The notes: generated from the sequence alone by a model not told the origin. A stretch of DNA of 64,000 nucleotides from an uncultured Phycisphaerae bacterium (GCA_937949545.1 CALEDR010000017.1:55348-119347), one strand, 5' to 3'; shown: positions 35,387-44,785, counted from the first letter of the stretch. Translations and numbers: made by a program.

Positions 35387-36790
35387 ATGAAAACTGAACA
35401 AACACTCGAGCCGTTCATCAACGAGCAGCAAATTGCGGAAACCCTCTCTTCCGCCTCTGCCAAAGATGCATCCTCTGTCCGCAGCATCCTGGCTAAGGCC
35501 AACGAACTCCACGGTCTGGAACCGGAGGAAATTGCGGTTTTGACCTCCATCAGCGACCCTGAACTTCTCGGAGAACTGTTCGAAACGGCCAAATCCGTCA
35601 AAGAAACCATCTACGGCAGGCGGCTGGTCCTCTTTGCTCCCCTGTATATCTCCAACCTCTGCTCCAATGAGTGTCTCTACTGCGCCTTCAGAGCCCGCAA
35701 TAAAGAAGTCAAACGCCGCGCACTCAATCAGGACGAAATCCGACGGGAAGTGGAAATCCTCGTCAATCAGGGACACAAACGAATCCTGCTTGTAGCCGGT
35801 GAATCCTATCCAAAAGAAGGGTTTTCTTATATTCTCAAGTCTATCGAAACCATCTACTCTGTGAAAACTCCGACCGGCGAAATCCGCCGGGTCAATGTCA
35901 ATATTGCCCCCCTGACTACCGATGAATTTCGACAATTAAAAGCCGCTCATATCGGTACCTACCAATTATTCCAGGAAACCTATCACCGCCAGACCTACCA
36001 AAAGGTCCATCAAGGCGGAAAAAAAATGGACTATGACTGGCGCATCACCGCCATGGATCGAGCCATGGAAGCCGGAATCGACGACGTCGGAATCGGCGTG
36101 CTCTTCGGCCTCTTTGACTGGCGTTTCGAAATCCTGGCCCTCATGCAGCACATCCGCCATCTCGAACAGCGCTTCGGCGTCGGCCCGCACACCATCAGCG
36201 TCCCCCGACTCGAGCCGGCCGCCGGCTCCGATATGTCCGTCCATCCCCCCCAGCCCGTCAGCGACATCGATTTTCGAAAAATCGTCGCCATCCTCCGGCT
36301 GGCTGTCCCCTACACCGGCATCATTATGTCCACCCGCGAAACTCCCAATATGCGACGGGAGACTTTCGCCTTAGGCGTCTCGCAAATCTCCGCCGGCAGC
36401 CGCACCAACCCGGGCGGTTATGCAGAAGGCAAAGACGTTCTCGAAGAAGCCCAGTTCTCGCTCGGCGACCACCGCCCGCTGGACGAAGTCATCTACGACA
36501 TCACCCGGCTCGGCTATATCCCCTCTTTCTGCACCGGCTGCTACCGGCTCGGACGCACCGGACAGGATTTTATGGATTTGGCCAAGCCCGGCCTGATTAA
36601 GCAGCACTGCGACCCCAACGCCCTGTCCACGTTTTTGGAATACCTGCTCGATTACGCCTCCCCGCAGACCAAAGAAGCCGGACTGGTCCTCATTGAGCAG
36701 ACCCTCCGGCAAATGGAACCGCTCACCCGCCGGCGCACCGAAGCGATGCTCCAGAAAGTCCGCTCCGGCCAGCACGATGTCTATTGTTAA
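35387..36790 (+). CDS. hydG: [FeFe]-hydrogenase maturase HydG
   Basis: Radical SAM enzyme that cleaves tyrosine to supply CO and cyanide for the hydrogenase H-cluster. Radical SAM cysteines C92, C96, C99 lie in CSNECLYCAF. The C-terminal second-cluster motif FCTGCYRLGRTGQDFM separates HydG from its ThiH relatives. The 467-residue length is normal. It is followed after 12 bases by hydF. No hydrogenase catalytic subunit (HydA) lies in the window, so it must be elsewhere. Confidence 0.96.
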   Translation: MKTEQTLEPFINEQQIAETLSSASAKDASSVRSILAKANELHGLEPEEIAVLTSISDPELLGELFETAKSVKETIYGRRLVLFAPLYISNLCSNECLYCAFRARNKEVKRRALNQDEIRREVEILVNQGHKRILLVAGESYPKEGFSYILKSIETIYSVKTPTGEIRRVNVNIAPLTTDEFRQLKAAHIGTYQLFQETYHRQTYQKVHQGGKKMDYDWRITAMDRAMEAGIDDVGIGVLFGLFDWRFEILALMQHIRHLEQRFGVGPHTISVPRLEPAAGSDMSVHPPQPVSDIDFRKIVAILRLAVPYTGIIMSTRETPNMRRETFALGVSQISAGSRTNPGGYAEGKDVLEEAQFSLGDHRPLDEVIYDITRLGYIPSFCTGCYRLGRTGQDFMDLAKPGLIKQHCDPNALSTFLEYLLDYASPQTKEAGLVLIEQTLRQMEPLTRRRTEAMLQKVRSGQHDVYC

Positions 36791-36802
36791 AAGGAAACAT
36801 CC

Positions 36803-38047
36803 ATGACACAGACAGCCCCAAAAGGTTTTCGGCTTCATATCGGCATCTTCGGCAGACGCAATGTCGGCAAATCCAGTCTGCTCAACGCCCTGACCCGACA
36901 GCAGGTCTCCATTGTCTCCGAGCAGGCGGGTACCACCACCGACCCCGTCGAAAAACCGATGGAGCTGCTGCCGCTGGGGCCTGTTCTCTTTATCGACACC
37001 GCCGGCATTGATGATGTCGGGGCACTGGGCCAAATGCGCATCGGAAAAACCCGTCAGGTCTTTGACCGAACGGACATCGGCCTGCTCGTCACGGACGGCA
37101 TCTGGGGCGAATTCGAAGAACAGATCGCCCGGGAACTGTCTGCCCGGAAGATTCCGCTGATTGCCGCCTTCAATAAAACGGACCTGGCCGAGCCCGCTCC
37201 GTCAATTCTGGAGCAGCTGCAAAATCGTTCCATTCCTTTCGTCCGAACAGCCGCCGCATCCGGCCTCGGCATCGAGCCGCTTCGGGAGGCCCTCATCCGT
37301 GCCGTCCCCGCCGAGTTCATCAATCAGCCCGTTATCGCCGCCGACCTCGTGGGAAACGGCGGCCTGGCTGTGCTTGTCGTTCCGATTGACAAAGAAGCCC
37401 CCAAAGGCCGGCTCATCCTCCCGCAGGTCCAGACCATCCGGGACCTTCTCGACCACAGCGCCATGTGCATCGTCACTACCGAACATACTCTGCCGGAGGC
37501 CCTCGAAAAACTCAAAACCCCGCCGAATCTGGTCGTTACCGATTCTCAGGCCTTCTCCAAAGTCGCCGAAATCGTCCCCTCCAACGTCAAAATGACCGGC
37601 TTTTCCGTTCTCTACTCCCGACTGAAAGGAGACCTGACCACCCAGATGCTCGGCGCACTAGCCGTCGATGCCCTTCGGCCAAACGACCGGATCCTTATCG
37701 CCGAATCCTGCACACACCACCCAATCGGCGACGACATCGGACGTGTGAAAATCCCCCAATGGCTCACCCGGCGTGTCGGCGGGCCGCTGCAGTTTACCAC
37801 CGTTCAGGGACACGACTTTCCGGAAGACCTTACACCTTACAAACTCGTCATCCACTGCGGCGCCTGTATGTGGAATCGAAGAGAAATGCTCACCCGCATC
37901 CTCCGCTGCCAGCAGGCAGGTGTCCCCATTACCAATTACGGTTTGGTCATTGCCTACACACTCGGCCTCTTTGAGCGTGCCCTCGAACCGTTTCCGGAAA
38001 CGCTCGCCGTCTATCAAAATATGCTCGGGGAGCTTCAGAAAAAATGA
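36803..38047 (+). CDS. hydF: [FeFe]-hydrogenase maturation GTPase HydF
   Basis: Scaffold GTPase on which the 2Fe subcluster is completed before transfer to HydA. The GTPase domain has the P-loop GRRNVGKSSLLNA, DTAGIDD and NKTD. The C-terminal cluster-binding domain shows ESCTHHP and HCGACMWNRREM, giving the three cysteine ligands. AAAAGGAAA precedes the ATG. The stop overlaps the next start by 4 bases (ATGA). Confidence 0.96.
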   Translation: MTQTAPKGFRLHIGIFGRRNVGKSSLLNALTRQQVSIVSEQAGTTTDPVEKPMELLPLGPVLFIDTAGIDDVGALGQMRIGKTRQVFDRTDIGLLVTDGIWGEFEEQIARELSARKIPLIAAFNKTDLAEPAPSILEQLQNRSIPFVRTAAASGLGIEPLREALIRAVPAEFINQPVIAADLVGNGGLAVLVVPIDKEAPKGRLILPQVQTIRDLLDHSAMCIVTTEHTLPEALEKLKTPPNLVVTDSQAFSKVAEIVPSNVKMTGFSVLYSRLKGDLTTQMLGALAVDALRPNDRILIAESCTHHPIGDDIGRVKIPQWLTRRVGGPLQFTTVQGHDFPEDLTPYKLVIHCGACMWNRREMLTRILRCQQAGVPITNYGLVIAYTLGLFERALEPFPETLAVYQNMLGELQKK

Positions 38048-38319
38048 TCCTGCAGAAGAAAAACACGCTCAAACGCCGGCTCCTGAACGGCTTTTTTATG
38101 TCGCTTCTGATGGCCGCCGCGATGTCTGCTGTTATGACGCTGATCAACACCGGCACAGGCCCCGGCTTTTTGCTGCGATGGATGCGGGCCTTCTGCATCG
38201 GCTTTGCCGCCGCTTATCCAACCGCGTTCCTCTGTGCACCGCTTGCCCAGCGTCTGACCGACAGACTCCTGAACACCGACTTTCCAAAACAGAATGAATC
38301 CGGAACTGACAAAATCTGA
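38044..38319 (+). CDS. DUF2798 family small membrane protein
   Basis: A 91-residue protein with two transmembrane helices (about 16-36 and 45-68) and the RRLLNGFFMSLLMAAAMSAV and AAYPTAFLCAPLAQRL segments of DUF2798. Function unknown. It overlaps hydF by 4 bases and the hydE start lies 26 bases inside it, so it is translationally locked into the maturation operon. DUF2798 is not a known part of hydrogenase maturation. Confidence 0.85.
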   Translation: MILQKKNTLKRRLLNGFFMSLLMAAAMSAVMTLINTGTGPGFLLRWMRAFCIGFAAAYPTAFLCAPLAQRLTDRLLNTDFPKQNESGTDKI

Positions 38320-39397
38320 AATTGAGTCCTGGCTCCGTGAGACCGACCCGGTCGAACTGGAAAAACTCTGGCAGGCTGCCGACCGGATCCGCCGCGAAAC
38401 GGTCGGCAACGCCGTCCACCTTCGCGGTCTTCTCGAAATCTCCAACTACTGCCGCCGCTCGTGTGCTTACTGCGGCCTGTCCCGACATAATCCATCTCTG
38501 GCCCGGTACCGAATGACCGCAGAGGAAATCCTCGATGCCGCCCGGCAAATCGCCGCCTTCGGCTACGGGACCGTCGTCCTTCAGGCCGGCGAAGACGACG
38601 GCATTGAGGCCGCCTGGCTGGCCGAAATCATCCGCACCATCAAACAATCGACCCCGCTGGCTGTCACCCTCAGTCTGGGCGAACGCTCCCTCGACGAACT
38701 GCGTCTCTGGCGGCAGGCCGGGGCAGACCGCTATCTTCTGCGGTTTGAAACCTCCGACCCGGAGCTCTTTCGGCTCATTCACCCGCCGGTTCCCGGACAG
38801 ACGCTTTCCCGGATTGACCTCCTCCGGCAGCTGCGTTCGCTGGGCTATGAAGTCGGCAGCGGTGTAATGGTCGGCATCCCCGGACAAACTTACCGCTCCC
38901 TGGCCGAAGATATCGACCTCTTCCGACGGCTGGACCTCGATATGATCGGCGCGGGCCCCTATATCCCGCATCCCCACACACCCTTGGGCACAGGTCTTCT
39001 TAAGCCCTCCGTCTGCCCCGCTGAACAAGTGCCGAACACCGAAGAGATGACCTACAAAGTTATCGCTTTGACTCGACTTGTCTGCCCGGAGGCCAACATC
39101 CCCAGCACAACCGCGCTGGCGACTATCAATCGGGAAAGCGGACGCGAGCTGGGGCTTCAGCGCGGCGCCAATATTGTCATGCCCAACTGCACCCCGCCGC
39201 ACTATCGGCAGCTCTATGAAATCTACCCGGGCAAGGCCTGCATCAATGAAACTGCCCAGGCCTGCCAATCCTGCTTAGCCCAGCGCATCCGCTCCATCGG
39301 ACGCACCCTCGGAACCGGTCCGGGCGGTCGGCAACACAGGACAGCCGTCCCCAACCCTCAATCTGACTCAGACGAACGCTCCGCACCAAACCAATAA
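38294..39397 (+). CDS. hydE: [FeFe]-hydrogenase maturase HydE
   Basis: Radical SAM enzyme acting on the HydG product on the way to the H-cluster dithiomethylamine bridge. The radical SAM cysteines C53, C57 and C60 are in CRRSCAYC; the rest of the barrel includes LQAGEDDG, SLGERS, RFETSDPELF, GVMVGIPGQT and NCTPPHYRQLYEIYPGKACI. The C-terminal 40 residues after the domain are a hydrophilic tail, and the last 40 bases overlap the convergent sulfatase gene. Start at 38294 within DUF2798. Confidence 0.95.
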   Translation: MNPELTKSEIESWLRETDPVELEKLWQAADRIRRETVGNAVHLRGLLEISNYCRRSCAYCGLSRHNPSLARYRMTAEEILDAARQIAAFGYGTVVLQAGEDDGIEAAWLAEIIRTIKQSTPLAVTLSLGERSLDELRLWRQAGADRYLLRFETSDPELFRLIHPPVPGQTLSRIDLLRQLRSLGYEVGSGVMVGIPGQTYRSLAEDIDLFRRLDLDMIGAGPYIPHPHTPLGTGLLKPSVCPAEQVPNTEEMTYKVIALTRLVCPEANIPSTTALATINRESGRELGLQRGANIVMPNCTPPHYRQLYEIYPGKACINETAQACQSCLAQRIRSIGRTLGTGPGGRQHRTAVPNPQSDSDERSAPNQ

Positions 39398-40809
39398 CCC
39401 TTCGCTTCTGTCCTTGCCGTGTCAAAAAGCGGCCGCAGTTCTTTCACAACATCCGGATGCTTCTCCGAGACATCACGGCTTTCCGCCGGATCCCTCTTTA
39501 AATCATACAGTTCAAGCCGCCCATCCGGCGCCAAAGCCAAATTCTGCCGAATCGCCTTCCATCGGCCCGTCCGAATCGCCTGGATGCCGCCCGCCTCGTG
39601 AAGTTCCCAATACAGATAAGCATGTTCCTTCTGACCGGTTTCCTCCCCCACAAGAACCGGCAAAAACGAAATCCCGTCCAGACCCTTGTCCGCTTCCAAC
39701 CCCGCCAGTTCCAGACAGGTCGGATAAAAATCCCAAAATGCACTCACATGCTCCGTGCGCCCGCCCGGCCGAATCACCCCCGGCCAGCGGACGAGCATCG
39801 GCACCCGTATCCCCCCTTCATACAAATCCCGCTTAAACCCTCGCAGCGGCCCGCTGCTTTGGAAAAACCGCGGGTCTGCTCCGCCCTCCTGATGCGGCCC
39901 GTTATCGCTCGAAAAGAACACAATCGTCCGCTCCTCAAGTCCCAATTCCTTCAGCACCCCCAGCAGCCGGCCGATTCCCTCATCCATCCGCGTAATCATC
40001 GCCGCATATCCCTTCTGCGGCTCGGGCCAATCCTCCTGTGCATAAGGCCCCCAGTCCGGCACCTCCATTCCCTTGACCCCCGCTTCATTGTTCGCATGCG
40101 GAATCGTCAGGGCCAGATACAGGAAAAAAGGCCGGGAGGCATTTTGCCGGATAAACCCCTCCGCCTCCTTCATAAACAAATCATGAGAATAAACCGCCCG
40201 ATTCGTCGAAACCCCGCCCGGATGATTCGGTCTTCCGGCCGGACGCTCGACGACATTCGGCAGCGGCACCTTCTCTTCGTTCCGCCACAAAAACTCCGGA
40301 TAATAATTGTGGGCATGCTGCTGATTCAAATACCCGAAGAAATAGTCAAAGCCCTGTCGAGTCGGGATTCCGGTTGAGCCCGCCTCCCCAAGCCCCCATT
40401 TGCCGATAACCCCCGTCGCATAGCCCGCCTCCCGAAGCCGCTGAGCAATCGTCACATCCTCCGGCAGCAGCGGCCTCCGGTCGTTGCCCCGTATCCGTGT
40501 ATGCCCCGTATGCAGACCCGTCAGCAGACTGCATCGCGACGGCGCACAAACCGCACTGCCCGCATAATGCTGTGTGAACCGAAGCCCTTCCTGCGCCATC
40601 CGGTCCAGATTCGGCGTCTGAATCCGCCGCTGGCCGTAGCATCCCAAATCGCCGTATCCGAGGTCATCGGCCAGAATAAAAAGAATGTTCGGCTGACGAA
40701 CGGGCGAATGCTCCGCCCCACGTCTCGGTCCGGCACAGCCGGCCAGCCCCATCACTCCCCCGCAAGCCGCCGCCGAAACGGCCTGCCGAAGAAAATCCCT
40801 CCGATTCAC
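39358..40809 (-). CDS. Tat-exported lipoprotein sulfatase
   Basis: A 483-residue type I sulfatase, probably cutting sulfate esters from polysaccharide or acting on surface glycans. The start GTG at 40809 is preferred: it overlaps the stop of the SGNH gene (GTGA) and opens with a twin-arginine segment NRRDFLRQAV and a lipobox LAGC (C25). The catalytic signature CAPSRCSLLTG starts at C88 (Cys that is matured to formylglycine). DDLGYGDLGCYG, the calcium site with SSDNGPH, and the family C-terminus are present. Formylglycine-forming or anaerobic maturase genes are not in the window. Substrate unknown. Confidence 0.9.
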   Translation of the reverse strand: MNRRDFLRQAVSAAACGGVMGLAGCAGPRRGAEHSPVRQPNILFILADDLGYGDLGCYGQRRIQTPNLDRMAQEGLRFTQHYAGSAVCAPSRCSLLTGLHTGHTRIRGNDRRPLLPEDVTIAQRLREAGYATGVIGKWGLGEAGSTGIPTRQGFDYFFGYLNQQHAHNYYPEFLWRNEEKVPLPNVVERPAGRPNHPGGVSTNRAVYSHDLFMKEAEGFIRQNASRPFFLYLALTIPHANNEAGVKGMEVPDWGPYAQEDWPEPQKGYAAMITRMDEGIGRLLGVLKELGLEERTIVFFSSDNGPHQEGGADPRFFQSSGPLRGFKRDLYEGGIRVPMLVRWPGVIRPGGRTEHVSAFWDFYPTCLELAGLEADKGLDGISFLPVLVGEETGQKEHAYLYWELHEAGGIQAIRTGRWKAIRQNLALAPDGRLELYDLKRDPAESRDVSEKHPDVVKELRPLFDTARTEAKGYWFGAERSSESD

Positions 40810-42245
40810 CGCACCATCTCCGCACCAAACACAGTTTCCGCCAGATAGTCCGCCGCAATCCGATGCCCATCCGGACTCCAATGCTGGTCATACGTATAAT
40901 ACGCCCAAACCCCCTCTTCAATCTTTTGCCGCAAAACGTCCGTCAAACTCACAAACCGAATCCCCTCGCTTTGACAGAACCCCTTCACCACCTGTTCAAA
41001 GACATCCAGCGACGGCACAAGTTCCTCCAGCAGGGTCTCGGCCGGCGGAAGATTTTTGCGCTTCAGGGCCAAAAACGCCCGCACCTGTTCTGCACGAAGC
41101 CGCTCCCTGACACTCCCCAAAAGCACATGCGGCTTATCCGGCGCGTACACAATCACCAATTCCGCACCCTGAGCCGAACAGAGCTCCTTCATACGCAGCA
41201 GAGCCGCCCGTGTATGCTCAAACGCCGACGACCGCGCAAACTGCTCCGGGCGAACCCAGTGGTCCAGGACCCGCTTGAGTTCAAACGCATAAAAATGCCC
41301 GGAACCGGCAGGCACCTCCAGCGGCAGCCACGACACCGGATACATCGGATGAGTCGGTTGAGCCAGCTTTTCCGGCGCATCCCAAAACCGGCGGCTTCCC
41401 ACCGGCCCCAGCGTCCGAATCAAAAACGTCTGAACCCGCCGCCGCAGCGGCGAGCCCTTGAAAATCACATCCCCCACAGAGGCCCGACCGGACTTTTCAT
41501 CCCGCTGGAAATTGCTGTCCCGAAAATCATTGCCCTCGTACAAAAGGCACAGCACCCACCGGGGCTTCAGCGCCAGTCCGAACCGTTCGAGAACCTCCAG
41601 ATACCCTTCTGCACTCGTACCGGACATCCCCAGATTATACACCGTTTTGCCCGTTCTCGTTCCCAGCAGCACCGGCCAGGCCTGCTCATCCGAGACACTC
41701 GACCCTTCTGCAAACGAATCGCCCAGAACCACCACATCCGCCTTGTCTATCGAAGCAGGATTGCGGAACCCTCGACCGTCCGTGGAGAACACATAACGCA
41801 CCGGAGGATAGCCGCTCGGTGCATTTGGATAGGTAAAGGCCGACACCGGCTCATCAGAGAACACCCCCTCGATGCGCTGATGGGGCGGACGATGATAACT
41901 TTGCCCCATTTTCTGATACAAACTCCGCTGCATAACCCGCAGCAGGATATCTGCAAACACCACACAAAGGAGAATAGAAAGAACAACCGAAATCGTTTTA
42001 AAAATGTCCTGTCGGCGCTGGAGAGGGGTTTTGGCTTTGCCCATCCAAATCCCCCACAGCAGCCAAAGACAGACAGGCGTCAAAATCAGCTGCGCCGTCA
42101 CCTGCCCCACACTGTACCGGCCCAGCAGCACCTCCCGATGCTGCGCGACCCAGTAAGCCAGGGGCACCGGTTTTAAATACAGAACCGCCAGCCCCCCCGC
42201 AATCCCCGCTGTCCAAAAAAGTCTCCCCAGGGTCGGCTTGTTCAT
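40806..42245 (-). CDS. membrane-anchored SGNH/GDSL hydrolase-like protein
   Basis: A 479-residue protein. Three hydrophobic helices in the first 110 residues are followed by an extracytoplasmic SGNH domain. Block I is VVLGDSFAEG (catalytic Ser); the oxyanion Asn region is EGNDF; the catalytic Asp/His pair is DQHWSPDGH. Such proteins often act as O-acetyltransferases or esterases on surface polysaccharide. The start at 42245 (MNKPTLGR) sits 10 bases after GGGAG; a nearer ATG at 42254 is possible. It lies between DUF5989 and sulfatase in the carbamoyltransferase operon. Confidence 0.82.
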   Translation of the reverse strand: MNKPTLGRLFWTAGIAGGLAVLYLKPVPLAYWVAQHREVLLGRYSVGQVTAQLILTPVCLWLLWGIWMGKAKTPLQRRQDIFKTISVVLSILLCVVFADILLRVMQRSLYQKMGQSYHRPPHQRIEGVFSDEPVSAFTYPNAPSGYPPVRYVFSTDGRGFRNPASIDKADVVVLGDSFAEGSSVSDEQAWPVLLGTRTGKTVYNLGMSGTSAEGYLEVLERFGLALKPRWVLCLLYEGNDFRDSNFQRDEKSGRASVGDVIFKGSPLRRRVQTFLIRTLGPVGSRRFWDAPEKLAQPTHPMYPVSWLPLEVPAGSGHFYAFELKRVLDHWVRPEQFARSSAFEHTRAALLRMKELCSAQGAELVIVYAPDKPHVLLGSVRERLRAEQVRAFLALKRKNLPPAETLLEELVPSLDVFEQVVKGFCQSEGIRFVSLTDVLRQKIEEGVWAYYTYDQHWSPDGHRIAADYLAETVFGAEMVR

Positions 42246-42259
42246 CTCGCCCATGCTCC

Positions 42260-42469
42260 CTAAAAAAGCGGATACAAAAATGGTGCCACCGCCGTACCGC
42301 TCAGCAGAACAATCAGCCCCAAAAGAAGCAGCATCAGCAGAATCGGCAGAAGCCACCATTTTTTGTTGTGCTTGAGAAAATCAATAAACTCCGCCAAAAG
42401 CGTGGTTCGGCCCTGACGGGCCTGCTCTTCAAACTCCTTGCGTACCGAAGAACCGCTGGACTCTGTCAT
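42260..42469 (-). CDS. DUF5989 family small membrane protein
   Basis: A 69-residue protein with a cytoplasmic N-terminal half (FLKHNKKWWLLPI is the family hallmark) and one C-terminal transmembrane helix. DUF5989 proteins are repeatedly found next to SxtJ-like proteins and carbamoyltransferases, which matches here. Function unknown. Its stop is 15 bases upstream of the SGNH start; it follows the SxtJ-like gene by 24 bases. Confidence 0.85.
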   Translation of the reverse strand: MTESSGSSVRKEFEEQARQGRTTLLAEFIDFLKHNKKWWLLPILLMLLLLGLIVLLSGTAVAPFLYPLF

Positions 42470-42493
42470 AAAACACCTTCCGAAATCGTCCTG

Positions 42494-42913
42494 TTAAAAC
42501 TGGCGAAAATAGCGGCGGGCTGAGACCGAACGCGTACACCGCACCCAGTACGTATCGGCCTGTTTGTCCCATCGGCAATGCAACACATCCCGTCCCATCA
42601 GCCGAAACACCAGCCCAATCGGGGTCAGAATCCCGAAATAAAACAGAATCATCACAGCATGACTGATTAGCCAGCCGATCGGAAAGCCGACCGCCGTCAG
42701 CAGAACATAAAACGGCCAAACCGCTTTGGGTACACTCAACCCTGCTGCAAACAGCAGCACCCCCGCTGCTGCCATTCCCCAGGCCGCCTTCGCGGGCAGT
42801 CCAAACCGCCAGTGCAGCAGATACCCGAGCACCGGCAGCATCACCAGACACCCGAAGCCAAACTGCCGCAGCGTCTTATCCGACGGCTTCCAGTTGATTT
42901 CCATCATCGCCAT
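42494..42913 (-). CDS. SxtJ-like membrane protein
   Basis: A 139-residue protein with about three to four transmembrane helices, of the SxtJ family (named after a saxitoxin cluster gene of unknown function). Family features: an N-terminal RQFGFGCLVMLP, a FPIGWLISHAVMILFYFGIL membrane segment and the terminal TPIGLVFRLMGRDVLHCRWD. It lies 18 bases downstream of the carbamoyltransferase and upstream of DUF5989, the usual order. Confidence 0.85.
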   Translation of the reverse strand: MAMMEINWKPSDKTLRQFGFGCLVMLPVLGYLLHWRFGLPAKAAWGMAAAGVLLFAAGLSVPKAVWPFYVLLTAVGFPIGWLISHAVMILFYFGILTPIGLVFRLMGRDVLHCRWDKQADTYWVRCTRSVSARRYFRQF

Positions 42914-42931
42914 CGCCGTGTTTCCTTCCGC

Positions 42932-44785
42932 TCAATCCAAAGCAAACTTCGCCAGATATTCATCGACCTCGTAGGATTTGGCCTGCGGCTGCCGTTCTTT
43001 TCGCAGGACCACATTTTCCATCACCAGCATATCCATATTCGTCGCCAGAAAACACCGATACGCATTCTCCGGCGTACAGACAATCGGCTCGCCCCGCACA
43101 TTGAAACTCGTATTAATCACCAGCGGACAGCCCGTTTTTTCCTCAAACCGTTTCAGCAGCCGATAATACCGCCCGTGCCGCTCGGCATCCACCGTTTGAA
43201 TGCGGGCCGAATAATCCACATGCGTAATTCCCGGAACACAGCTTCGCCGCACCTTCAGCAGGTCCAGACCAAATAACCCCTCCGTCTGTTCCGTCGCAAT
43301 CCGCTTTTCCTCCCGAACCGGCGCTACCAGCAGCATATACGGACTGCTGCAGCCGTCGCCCAGCCCGAAATATTCCGACGCCCGCTCCGCCAGGACACTG
43401 GGGGCAAACGGCCGGAAGGACTCACGGAACTTGATTTTCAGATTCATCTTCGACTGCATTTGCTCATTCCGCGCATCGCCCAGAATGCTTCGCGACCCCA
43501 GCGCCCGCGGCCCGAACTCCATCCGTCCCTGAAACCAGCCGACCACCTTCTGGTCGATGAGGGCATCCGAAACCACGTCCAGCAAATCCGATTCTTTTTC
43601 ATAGACCTCGTAAACCGCCCCCTGCGAATCCAGATACGCCCTGATTTCCTCCGTTGTAAAGGACGGCCCCAGAAGTGAGCCGTGCTGCATATCCTGCGGG
43701 TCCGGCTTTCGCGGATTGTCCAGCAGCTGATGCCACACAAACAGCGCCGCCCCCAGCGCCCCGCCCGCATCCCCCGCCGCCGGCTGAATCCAGATATGTT
43801 CAAACGGCCCCTCCCGCAAAATCCGCCCGTTGCCTACACAATTCAGCGCCACCCCGCCGGCCAGAACCAGATTCTTCATCCCCGTCTGACGATGCGCATA
43901 GCGGCTCATCCGCAGCATAATCTCTTCGGTCACCTTTTGAATCGAAGCCGCAATATCCATCTCCCGCTGGGTAATCTGCGTTTCCGGTTTGCGGCGCGGC
44001 CCGCCGAACATCTCGTCAAATTTCGGACTGGTCATCACATCCGAATAACAATAGGCAAAATAATCCAGATTCAGCCGAAAAGACCCATCTTCCTTCAAAT
44101 CAATCATTTCGGACATGATTTTGTCATAATAAATCGGCCTGCCGTACGGCGCCAGCCCCATCAGTTTGTATTCCCCTGAATTGACTCGAAAACCGGTAAA
44201 ATAGGTAAACGCCGAATACAGCAGCCCCAGCGAATGAGGAAACTGCAGCTCATACAGCATCTCGATTTGATTGCCGCGCCCAGTACCGATGCTCGCTGTC
44301 GCCCATTCCCCCACGCCATCCATCGTCAAAATCACCGCCTCCTCAAACGGCGATGGGAAAAACGCACTGGCGGCATGGGATTCATGATGTTCACAGAACA
44401 GATACCGGCCTTTATACTGAAAATCGAGGGCTCGGTCCATTTCCCGCGGCAGATGCAGCTTTTGCTTGAGCCACAGCGGAATGCTCATCAAAAACTGTTT
44501 AAATCCCCGCGGGGCATAGGCAATATAGGTCTCTAAAATCCGCTCAAACCGAACCAGCGGCTTCTCATAGAACACCACATAATCCAGCTGCGACGCGTCA
44601 ATTCCTTCTTCTTTCAGGCAATAATGGACCGCGTTTATCGGAAAGTTGTGGTCATGCTTTTTCCGCGTGAACCGCTCTTCCTGCGCAGCGGCTGCGATTC
44701 GGCCGTCCACCACCAGCGCCGCTGCACTGTCATGGTAAAACGCCGATATCCCTAAAATCCGAACCGGTTTCTTGTTATCTTTCAT
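42932..44785 (-). CDS. carbamoyltransferase (NodU/CmcH family)
   Basis: A 617-residue enzyme that uses carbamoyl phosphate to carbamoylate a hydroxyl group of a sugar or natural product. The N-terminal ASKHA/Kae1-like domain carries LGISAFYHDSAAAL and the histidine block CEHHESHAASAFFPSP; the GGVALNC loop follows; the C-terminal YrdC-like domain has WFQGRMEFGPRALGSRSIL and SFNVRGEPIVCTP. It is first in an operon with SxtJ, DUF5989, SGNH and sulfatase. The acceptor is unknown; surface polysaccharide is the most likely by context. Confidence 0.9.
   Translation of the reverse strand: MKDNKKPVRILGISAFYHDSAAALVVDGRIAAAAQEERFTRKKHDHNFPINAVHYCLKEEGIDASQLDYVVFYEKPLVRFERILETYIAYAPRGFKQFLMSIPLWLKQKLHLPREMDRALDFQYKGRYLFCEHHESHAASAFFPSPFEEAVILTMDGVGEWATASIGTGRGNQIEMLYELQFPHSLGLLYSAFTYFTGFRVNSGEYKLMGLAPYGRPIYYDKIMSEMIDLKEDGSFRLNLDYFAYCYSDVMTSPKFDEMFGGPRRKPETQITQREMDIAASIQKVTEEIMLRMSRYAHRQTGMKNLVLAGGVALNCVGNGRILREGPFEHIWIQPAAGDAGGALGAALFVWHQLLDNPRKPDPQDMQHGSLLGPSFTTEEIRAYLDSQGAVYEVYEKESDLLDVVSDALIDQKVVGWFQGRMEFGPRALGSRSILGDARNEQMQSKMNLKIKFRESFRPFAPSVLAERASEYFGLGDGCSSPYMLLVAPVREEKRIATEQTEGLFGLDLLKVRRSCVPGITHVDYSARIQTVDAERHGRYYRLLKRFEEKTGCPLVINTSFNVRGEPIVCTPENAYRCFLATNMDMLVMENVVLRKERQPQAKSYEVDEYLAKFALD

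Noticed and set aside
35387..39397. [FeFe]-hydrogenase catalytic subunit near the maturases
   Set aside because: None of the neighbouring genes has H-cluster motifs; only maturation genes are here.
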